A DNA stretch of 11,962 bases from SCUN01 sp964355365 (lineage in GTDB: Bacteria > Acidobacteriota > Vicinamibacteria > Vicinamibacterales > SCN-69-37). Both the position numbers and the translations under genes were made by a program. Below are positions 7,141 to 11,962 of this stretch, piece after piece. How positions within the stretch are numbered: the first letter of the stretch is position 1; each line of letters begins with the position of its first letter. Where the stretch lies: assembly GCA_964355365.1 (NCBI GenBank), contig CAYHEX010000106.1, positions 1 through 11,962 of the forward strand. The letters are read 5' to 3'. The notes under the pieces were generated by a model. That model did not search any database. It saw only the letters and a program-made list of their open reading frames with translations, and had not been told where the DNA came from.

Positions 7141-7374
7141 ATGCGACCCAAGCGTCAGGCCGTCACCTCTGCGCGTCTTGCCTGCGGGTGCACGCTCGGA
7201 TTCCGTGAAGGGATCAAGGGCAGCCCGGTCACCGTCGTGGTCACCGCGAAGGGCAGTGCCTGCGCGCTCTCGATTCACGTGGCCGGTGTGCCGGTGTACG
7301 ACCACCGCGACGCGCTCCGCCCTGCGACCCGGCCCCTGCCGCCGCTGCACTCGGACTTCGAAGAAGAAAACTAA
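7141..7374 (+). CDS. Small cysteine-containing protein of unknown function (77 aa), last gene of redox operon
   Basis: ATG 7141 lies 2 bp after the TlpA-like stop, so the two are almost certainly co-transcribed. I do not recognise a named family. Visible features are the ACGC motif (C15, C17), a single C41 in KGSACALSIHVAG, histidines H46 and H55, a strand-like core (GSPVTVVVTAKGSACALSIH) and an acidic end (DFEEEN). There is no signal peptide or membrane segment, so it is probably cytoplasmic. The Cys-x-Cys plus third Cys and histidines could bind a metal or form a redox switch, which would fit the operon, but this is inference. An in-frame start further upstream exists but would overlap the thioredoxin gene by about 95 bp and is not preferred. 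Confidence 0.7.
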   Translation: MRPKRQAVTSARLACGCTLGFREGIKGSPVTVVVTAKGSACALSIHVAGVPVYDHRDALRPATRPLPPLHSDFEEEN

Positions 7375-7394
7375 GAACAGATCAACGGCTGTTC
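7375..7394 (+). terminator. Hairpin immediately after the redox operon
   Basis: GAACAG (7375-7380) and CTGTTC (7389-7394) form a perfect 6-bp stem with an 8-nt loop starting at the first base after the TAA stop. There is no T-tract, so it is at best a weak or factor-dependent stop. It directly precedes the large palindromic element at 7396. Confidence 0.35.
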
Positions 7395-7395
7395 A

Positions 7396-7659
7396 CCATG
7401 GAGGTCCATGGAGGTCCATGGAGCTGTACGCCGTCGGGCCTGGCGGCCCGGCTACGCCGGGCGAACGACGAACAAGACAGAGCGAGAACGAGAAAGCCCC
7501 TTGATCCCCGGGCTCTCTCGTTCTCGCTCTGTCTTGTTCGTCGTGCCGCCGAAGGCGGCCGCCAGGCCCCGTGTCAGATCAAGCACTTCTTCACGAACTT
7601 CATGCGCTTCATCGTGAAAGATCTTGATCTTCTCCATGGAACTCCGTGGATCTCCATGG
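7396..7659. repeat. Cloverleaf-like palindromic element with 10-bp-phased CCATGG arms
   Basis: Outer arms: CCATGG at 7396, 7406 and 7416 on the left; CCATGG 7634, CCGTGG 7644 and CCATGG 7654 on the right. The two 26-bp arms are inverted copies with about 23 matches. Inside are two branches. The first is closed by GGGCCTGGCGGCC (7436-7448) against its exact complement at 7557-7569, and holds two small hairpins (CCCGGC-TAC-GCCGGG 7447-7461; GCCGCC-GAA-GGCGGC 7545-7559) and a long central hairpin. The second pairs the GATCAAG region (7577-7596) with the CTTGATC region (7612-7629). No open frame or transposase is associated, and I see no target-site duplication. It fills the 299-bp gap between two convergent coding regions and may act as a bidirectional terminator or a non-autonomous mobile element. 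Confidence 0.75.
7466..7543. repeat. 33-bp near-perfect hairpin inside the palindromic element
   Basis: The left arm 7466-7498 (CGACGAACAAGACAGAGCGA and 13 more bases) and right arm 7511-7543 are inverted complements with 32 of 33 matches and a 12-nt loop containing GATCCCC. Such a long stem should make a very stable RNA structure in either direction. Confidence 0.85.
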
Positions 7660-7673
7660 TGGAGGCTCTTGAG

Positions 7674-8825
7674 CTAGCCGTTGGCCCGCGCGAAGTCGAT
7701 GAAGCCCTTGTCGGCGTTGGTGTGGACGAGCGTCACGGGCAGCCGGTCGCCGACGTCGGCGCCGTGCTGGCCGCTGACGAGCATGCCTTCGATGTGCGGC
7801 TTCGGCACGCGCACAAACGTGCCTTTCGGGCCGGCGAGCAGTGCCTTGAGTACGCGCTGCGTCACCAGATCGGCGAAGCGCCGATTGGGCGCGGTGGAGT
7901 GCGTGTAGTCTTCGACGGCGAGCCCGAAGTGACCCGGCTCGGTATCGCCGGGCCGTTCGAGCACGTACTCGCCGGGCCCCATCAGCTTGATGACGGCCAG
8001 TGACAGATCGGCGAAATGATCCGGATCGGCTGCCTTCCGCGCGATCAGGAACTCGTTCAGCGCGCGTGAGTCGGCCACGGCCGGCAGCGTGGCGTCCATC
8101 GTCGCGGCCAGCGCCACGATGCGGTCCCATCGCTTCGGCGTACGGACGATGCGGCGGATTGATGAGACGGGGTTGAGGGGGCGCGCCACGACTTCGTTCG
8201 ACGTGATCATGAAGTCTTCGATCAGTTCGGTCGCGCGGTTCTTCACTTGTTTCTCGACGCTCGCGATGTCGCCGAGGCGGCGATCTTGGCGGGCGCCGCG
8301 GCGTCCCCTTCGAGCCACGCGCCCACGGTGTTGTAGGTGAGCTGCGCCGTATTACGCACGATGGCCCGATAGACGTCGCTCGACGCTACGTGGCCGTCCG
8401 GGCGCACGACGAACTCGATGACGATGGCGAGGTGGTCGCCGTCTTCGTTGAGCGAGGTTGCGTCAGTCGAGAGCGCCGCCGGCAACATGGGGAAGATACT
8501 CACGCCGGTGTAGACGTGCGTGCGCGGCATATTGATCGATCGGCGTGCGGGTCGCCACGTACGCGTCCACGTCGGCAATCGCGACCATCACCCGGACGGC
8601 GCCATCACCGAGCGCCTCTGCCACTTCGAGCTGATCGAGATCGCGCGACGAGTCGTTGTCGATCGAGGACCACAGCCACTGGCGCAGGTCGCGAATGCCG
8701 CCGGCCGCTGCAATGCGCGGCGGCTATCGCTGCAACTCCGCCGTCTGCGCCGACACGGCGGCCGGCCTGTCGGGCTCGAAGCCGTTCTCAAGCATCAATC
8801 GCTTAGCGACGGCTCTCAGATCCAT
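7674..8825 (-). pseudogene. Decayed RNB-domain ribonuclease (RNase II/R family)
   Basis: ATG 8825 opens MDLRAVAKRLMLENGFEPD and stops at TAG 8726-8724 (codon 34). The same frame resumes with GGIRDLRQWLWSSIDNDSSR and DLDQLEVAEAL, then VRVMVAIADVDAYVATRTPI: the RNB catalytic region, in which the aspartates of SIDNDSSRDLDQ correspond to the metal site of RNase II/R. Near 8521-8530 a one-base insertion (or two-base loss) moves the frame to HVYTGVSIFPMLPAALSTD and AIVIEFVV. Near 8272-8285 the frame shifts back with apparent loss of some 40-50 residues, giving ELIEDFMI, IRRIVRTPKRWDRIV, DLSLAVIKLMGPGEYVLERP and YTHSTAPNRRFADLVTQR. Around 7826-7840 another stretch seems missing before a short OB/S1-like tail (KGTFVRVPKPHIEGMLVSG). 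Intact relatives, from memory, are roughly 480-500 aa; about 380 codons remain. The gene encoded a 3'-to-5' exoribonuclease and is now non-functional. Confidence 0.82.
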
Positions 8826-8841
8826 GCGGCATTGTACGGCT

Positions 8842-8988
8842 CAACATGGGGGGCCATGGGGAGCCATGGGGAAAATCAAGATCAACACCACACCAACAGG
8901 CTTTCAAAAGGCTCTTCGAAAAGCTGTCGGGGTTGGTGTTGGTATTGGTGTTGACCTGCCCCACGGCTCCCCATGGCCCCCCATGTTG
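8842..8988. repeat. Second palindromic element with 10-bp-phased CATGG arms
   Basis: The 30-bp arms 8842-8871 and 8959-8988 are inverted complements with 29 matches. Each arm carries three CATGG/CCATGG-like words exactly 10 bp apart (CATGGG at 8845, 8855, 8865; CCACGG 8961, CCATGG 8971, CCATGT 8981). Inside, ATCAACACCACACCAACA (from about 8881) pairs imperfectly with the TGTTGGTATTGGTGTTGA stretch (about 8937-8954), and the centre (TTTCAAAAGGCTCTTCGAAA) is weakly palindromic. AATCAAGATC next to the left arm matches the ATCAAGATC next to the right arm (opposite strand) of the element at 7396, showing that the two are related. It fills the gap between the EEP-family gene's stop and the RNB pseudogene start. 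Confidence 0.75.
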
Positions 8989-8992
8989 CGCG

Positions 8993-9712
8993 CTAGAAAC
9001 TCACTCTGATTTCCGCGATGAGCGGCAAATGATCCGACGCCATCTTCGCGAGCCGGGTGCGCGGCAGGTCAATCTTCCGGATCTCCACGTGGCCCAGGTA
9101 GTAGATGTGGTCGAGGTGGAGCAGTGGGAAGAAGCCCGGATAGGTGCGGCGTCGCTTCACGTGTTTGAACAGGTCCACGCTGCGGAGCCGTTCGCCGAGG
9201 ATGTCCGCGGCCAGCGGGCGGGCCCACTCGTTGAAGTCGCCGAGCACGATCTTTGGCGCGCTGACGCGGCGGTCGTGCACCCACGTGGCCAGCTTCGCCG
9301 CCTGATAGCGGCGTTCGAGCAGCGCGGTGCCGAGGTGCACGTTGTAGATCTGCACCGTGCCCGGCCCGAGATCGATCTCCACGCGCTGACTGTTGCGCGG
9401 CTCGCTGTTCTTCCAGGTGAGATCGTGCTGCGCGTGATCGCGGATGGGGAAGCGGCTCAGCACGACGTTGCCGAACTGATGGCGCCGCAACTCGCGGGCG
9501 GGCGCCATGACCCAGCCCATGCCAAGCGCTGCGCCGATGCCCTCGGCGTGTCCCGGGCCGCCGGGGCCGGGGCCGATCACTTCCTGCAGCGCGATCACGT
9601 CCGCGTCGATCTCGCTGAGCACCTCGGCGATGCGCTCAGGGCGCACACGCCGGTCCATGCCCCGAGAGCGGTGGATGTTGTACGTGACGATGCGAAGGTC
9701 GATAGACCGCAC
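8993..9712 (-). CDS. Endonuclease/exonuclease/phosphatase (EEP) family protein
   Basis: The product is 239 aa with a GTG start at 9712. The EEP fold motifs are all present in order: RIVTYNIH (N12), VIALQEV (metal ligand E44), FGNVVLSRFPI (80-90), IYNVHLG (122-128, with H126), IVLGDFNEW (155-163, D159 and N161) and the final catalytic SDHLPL (D227, H228) after LDHIYY (200-205). Members hydrolyse phosphodiester or phosphomonoester bonds in DNA, RNA, sphingomyelin or inositol phosphates. The sequence does not say which. There is no signal peptide or membrane helix, so it is probably cytoplasmic. The GTG directly abuts the TAA stop of the upstream gene with no intervening base, and no strong ribosome binding site is visible, so translation is probably coupled. 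The substrate is unknown. Confidence 0.88.
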   Translation of the reverse strand: MRSIDLRIVTYNIHRSRGMDRRVRPERIAEVLSEIDADVIALQEVIGPGPGGPGHAEGIGAALGMGWVMAPARELRRHQFGNVVLSRFPIRDHAQHDLTWKNSEPRNSQRVEIDLGPGTVQIYNVHLGTALLERRYQAAKLATWVHDRRVSAPKIVLGDFNEWARPLAADILGERLRSVDLFKHVKRRRTYPGFFPLLHLDHIYYLGHVEIRKIDLPRTRLAKMASDHLPLIAEIRVSF

Positions 9713-11506
9713 TTAGCGTTTGATGCGCGGCGCCTGGATATCCAGCCGACGCCGGTCGCCTTCGGACAGGCGGATCCGGGCGGCGTCTCGCGCCAGCTGG
9801 TCCAGCAGTACGTCGTTAATCAGGTCGCTTTCGTCGGAGGATCGCGTGATGGCCACGGAGTACTCGGCCGGCGGTAGTCCGCGAATGACGTAGCGGCCGC
9901 GATCGTCGAGGTACGTGATCTTGATGAAGCGGCTGGTGGGCTGCCATTGCATCCGGTTGGTCGGGAAGGCAATCACCGCGTAGCCCTGCGCCAGGTCGCC
10001 CACTGGAATCGCTGCGGTCCCAGACAACGTTGTGTACACGTCCGACAGGATCACGTCGATGCCGTCAACCAGCTGACGGTATTCCATTCGCACGGGGATG
10101 TCGGTGATGTCGGCGCCGCGCCACAGCACCTTCTTCAGTCGCCACGGTTCGGGCAAGCCGTCCACGCGAATGTAGTGGAACCCGGCCATGGCACCCTTCA
10201 CCGAGAAGGTGCGGTCCAACTCGATCTTGCCGGTCAGGGCGTCGCCAAATGTGCTGCCGTCGGCCATTGGCGCCCGAACGAGAATTTTGGTCTTGTCGTC
10301 TGGCGGCCGACTGCCTTTGGCGCTCTCCCACGCCACACGTCCCCGCACGAGCGCGCCGGGCGACAGCACCATGTCGATGTCGGTGACGTCCTGTCCCTCG
10401 ACCGGCTGCGTCCAGAGGCTGAAGTGTGAAATGCCCTCTACGGTCACCGCGGCGCGGGCGCGGCTCACGTAGCGCTCGGCCAGAATATTGGCGAACTGGA
10501 ACTCGCCATCCGGCTGGATGTCTGCCTCGCTGATGGCGAACGACGCCGAGCGCACGCTGCGGCTCGGGCCGATGTTGACCGCGCCCGACAGGAGCTGGAG
10601 CCCGCTGGCCGTCAGCTTGCCGGTCATGCGCGCGGGCCGAATGATCCGGAGTTTGAATTCCACGCCCTCGCGCGGCACGCCCGGGTCCAGCGTAATCCGC
10701 ACCGCATCGTCCTGATACACGGTGCCCGGATAGAACGTCGGTCCGTAGAAGAGCTGACCGAGCGCATCGCCCACGCGCGAATAGGCCGGATCGAAGGCGG
10801 TGATGAAGTACTGCCCCGGGGCGAGGCCGTAGAGGCGGTAGTGCCCGCGATCGTCTGTGACGCTTTCTGCGGCGGTCACGAACTTGCGCTGGCCGTTCTC
10901 GTACACGGCGCGCAGGGCTTCCACCAACGCGCCGGCAAACGGCGTGTCGTCTTCGTCAAACAGCGTGCCCGTAATGAAGTTCTGCGGCACCAGCTGGATG
11001 TCGAGGTTCTCGAGCTTCTCGCCGTCCTTCAGCGTGACGTAGACCGGCGCCACCGCCGGCGGCGTTTCACCGTAGGCGCGCGCCGCGAAGCCGGACTTGG
11101 CCGCGGTAATCACATAGGTCTTGCCGCGCGGCAACTTGTCAGCCGTCCAGCGTCCATCCTTGTCGGTGATCTCCACGCGGTTGTACCGCTGGCAGTTCTC
11201 GGTCCGGCCGAGCGGGTTGCCGGGTGGGCACTCGAAGATTTCGTCCGCCTGCACCACGACCCTCGCGCGAACGACGGGTTTGCCGTCAGCGACCGACGTG
11301 ATGCGCCCGGAGAGCGAGGCGGTCGGCGGAGGTGCGGGTATGGCCGGCGGGGCCGGAGCCACCTGGGGATCCGGCTTCTTGCCTTGCTGAGCAGCCGGCT
11401 TGGAACCCTGAGCGAGGCCGGCGGCGCTCAACGCCACGACGGACAGGACGATGGCAAATGCGCGACGCGCCCCGGACCCGATCGGGCGACGCAGAGGGGA
11501 GTGCAT
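9713..11506 (-). CDS. Secreted protein with carboxypeptidase-regulatory-like (Cna_B-type) modules
   Basis: The product is 597 aa from ATG 11506, chosen because it starts a proper signal peptide (RRPIGSGARR, hydrophobic AFAIVLSVVALSAAGLA, cleavage near residue 32-33). The frame stays open about 330 bp further upstream, but that part is antisense to a conserved small gene and is not coding. After a Pro/Ala-rich linker (about 40-60) come several beta-sandwich modules: SLSGRITSVADGKPVVRARV with a TDKDGRW turn; ITGTLFDEDDTPFAGALVEA with DDRGHYRLYGLAPGQYFITA; later ARMTGKLTASG, ALVRGRVAW, and a final LDDRGRYVIRGLPPAEYSVA. This is the carboxypeptidase-D regulatory-like/Cna_B repeat type abundant in Acidobacteriota. 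No enzymatic domain is present, so a structural or binding role outside the cytoplasm is likely. It is probably co-transcribed with the downstream EEP gene. Confidence 0.8.
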   Translation of the reverse strand: MHSPLRRPIGSGARRAFAIVLSVVALSAAGLAQGSKPAAQQGKKPDPQVAPAPPAIPAPPPTASLSGRITSVADGKPVVRARVVVQADEIFECPPGNPLGRTENCQRYNRVEITDKDGRWTADKLPRGKTYVITAAKSGFAARAYGETPPAVAPVYVTLKDGEKLENLDIQLVPQNFITGTLFDEDDTPFAGALVEALRAVYENGQRKFVTAAESVTDDRGHYRLYGLAPGQYFITAFDPAYSRVGDALGQLFYGPTFYPGTVYQDDAVRITLDPGVPREGVEFKLRIIRPARMTGKLTASGLQLLSGAVNIGPSRSVRSASFAISEADIQPDGEFQFANILAERYVSRARAAVTVEGISHFSLWTQPVEGQDVTDIDMVLSPGALVRGRVAWESAKGSRPPDDKTKILVRAPMADGSTFGDALTGKIELDRTFSVKGAMAGFHYIRVDGLPEPWRLKKVLWRGADITDIPVRMEYRQLVDGIDVILSDVYTTLSGTAAIPVGDLAQGYAVIAFPTNRMQWQPTSRFIKITYLDDRGRYVIRGLPPAEYSVAITRSSDESDLINDVLLDQLARDAARIRLSEGDRRRLDIQAPRIKR

Positions 11507-11530
11507 GGGCTTATTATCATGCACGTCATG
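11504..11530. promoter_or_regulatory. Shared AT-rich start region of a divergent gene pair
   Basis: Only 21 bp separate ATG 11506 (minus) and ATG 11528 (plus). They contain TATTAT (11512-11517), read on the other strand as GATAAT (11518-11513), in an otherwise very GC-rich context and framed by GCATG and CATGC. Either could be a -10 box placing transcription starts at or within a few bases of each ATG, i.e. leaderless or near-leaderless mRNAs. No convincing -35 elements are seen. No ribosome binding site fits either start. Confidence 0.35.
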
Positions 11531-11830
11531 GCGAACTTGCGAACCGAGTTTGAAGTCGAGTGCCCCTGCTGCCGGACCACGCTGGTGATCGATGAAGGGC
11601 TCAGACGCGTGATCCGTCATGTCGAGCCCGAGCGCACCGACAAGCCGAAGCTCGATGATGCCCACGAAATTCTGGCGGGGCAGAAGGCCCGGCGTGACTC
11701 GCTGTTCGAGCAGTCGGTCGAGGCGGAGAAGAACCGCGGCGACGTGCTCTCGCGGCGATTCGAAGAGGCGCTCAAAGAGGCCAACAAGGAACCGATCACG
11801 AAGCCGACGCGCGCGTTCGACCTCGACTAG
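11528..11830 (+). CDS. Small conserved-looking CPCC protein (100 aa)
   Basis: ATG 11528 gives MANLRTEFEVECPCCRTTLV. An ATG at 11519 would add three residues (MHV). The N-terminus has one knuckle C12-P-C-C15 in a strand context (EFEVECPCCRTTLVID), like the first half of a zinc ribbon, but there is no second Cys pair. Zinc binding would need a dimer or other ligands, or the cysteines are redox-active. The rest is charged and helical (ARRDSLFEQSVEAEKNRGDV, RFEEALKEANKE), probably a coiled coil, ending AFDLD. There is no signal peptide. I recognise the pattern as a conserved hypothetical protein of Acidobacteriota-like genomes, with no known function. It is divergent from the secreted modular protein and followed by a GGTTCG array. 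Confidence 0.72.
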   Translation: MANLRTEFEVECPCCRTTLVIDEGLRRVIRHVEPERTDKPKLDDAHEILAGQKARRDSLFEQSVEAEKNRGDVLSRRFEEALKEANKEPITKPTRAFDLD

Positions 11831-11859
11831 CACGACTCAACGAACAAATCCGGCACTGA

Positions 11860-11962
11860 GGTTCGGAGGGTTCGAGGGTTCGAACGGTTCGGGAGGTTCT
11901 GTTCGAGAGGTTCAGGGGTGCGAGGGGTTCGTAAGGTTGGGTCGAGTGGGGACCTTCCGAAC
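11860..11962. repeat. GGTTCG-based 8-9-bp degenerate tandem array, runs off the window
   Basis: GGTTCG or a one- or two-base variant recurs at about 11860, 11869, 11877, 11886, 11895, 11909, 11917, 11926 and 11935, mostly 8-9 bp apart, with G/A-rich fill. The last bases, CCTTCCGAAC, are the complement of the array's first words, so this is probably the left arm and loop of a large palindrome whose right arm lies past the window end. 11831-11859 holds nothing recognisable. Confidence 0.6.

Noticed and set aside
7398..8003. Plus-strand open frame crossing the palindromic element and RNB remnant
   Set aside because: It reads through hairpin arms and antisense to recognisable RNB-domain text, and its product has no motif.
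7396..8988. The two CCATGG elements as the ends of one composite transposon carrying the RNB gene
   Set aside because: Each element is itself a complete palindrome, no transposase or target-site duplication is seen, and their inner sequences differ.
10841..11518. Plus-strand extension that would lengthen the CPCC protein to over 300 residues
   Set aside because: The extension is antisense to the secreted modular protein and lacks motifs. The conserved-looking start is at 11528.
11507..11833. N-terminal extension of the secreted modular protein by 109 codons
   Set aside because: The added part is antisense to the CPCC gene and would hide the signal peptide that begins at 11506.
11860..11962. 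GGTTCG array as a CRISPR array
   Set aside because: Units are only 8-9 bp with no unique spacers and no cas genes nearby.

Overview
The window looks like a chromosome segment of a high-GC, Gram-negative bacterium, most likely an Acidobacteriota member (Vicinamibacteria-like). This is an inference. It rests on the C-terminal part of a VWFA-related secreted protein, a long secreted protein with carboxypeptidase-regulatory-like modules, a protease/propeller/outer-membrane-barrel fusion, and strongly GC-biased codon use. There are no tRNA, rRNA, CRISPR or transposase genes.

Layout. 1-798 (+) is the 3' end of a VWFA-related secreted protein. 800-1680 is a small degraded accessory patch: a coiled-coil gene broken by one stop and one frameshift (-), an intact DUF4160 gene (+), and the internally deleted remnant of its usual DUF2442 partner. 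1823-4936 (-) is a 1037-aa exported protein with a gluzincin-type HELTH site, a TolB-like propeller and a C-terminal barrel. 5091-7374 (+) is a compact four-gene operon: an ECF sigma factor of the SigR/RpoE kind, a zinc-binding membrane anti-sigma factor, a TlpA-like thioredoxin lipoprotein, and a 77-aa cysteine-containing protein. Its upstream region has an exact GGGAAT-N18-GTT, the SigR-type promoter. 7674-8825 (-) is a decayed RNB-domain ribonuclease gene with a nonsense codon, frameshifts and apparent internal deletions. 8993-11506 (-) holds an endonuclease/exonuclease/phosphatase-family gene directly abutting a carboxypeptidase-regulatory-like secreted protein. A 100-aa CPCC protein diverges from that pair at 11528-11830 (+).

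How the genes work together. The clearest functional unit is the sigma/anti-sigma/thioredoxin operon. It reads as a self-activating thiol-redox stress circuit: a cytoplasmic zinc/cysteine switch on the anti-sigma factor, a periplasmic Cys/His domain on the same protein, and an envelope thioredoxin in the same transcript.

The most unusual non-coding content is a set of intergenic inverted repeats built from short tandem words. Two of them (7396-7659 and 8842-8988) bracket the decayed ribonuclease gene. Both have outer arms made of three CCATGG-like hexamers spaced exactly 10 bp apart, and both carry an ATCAAGATC core. Purine/pyrimidine and GGTTCG-based arrays of similar design fill two other gene gaps.
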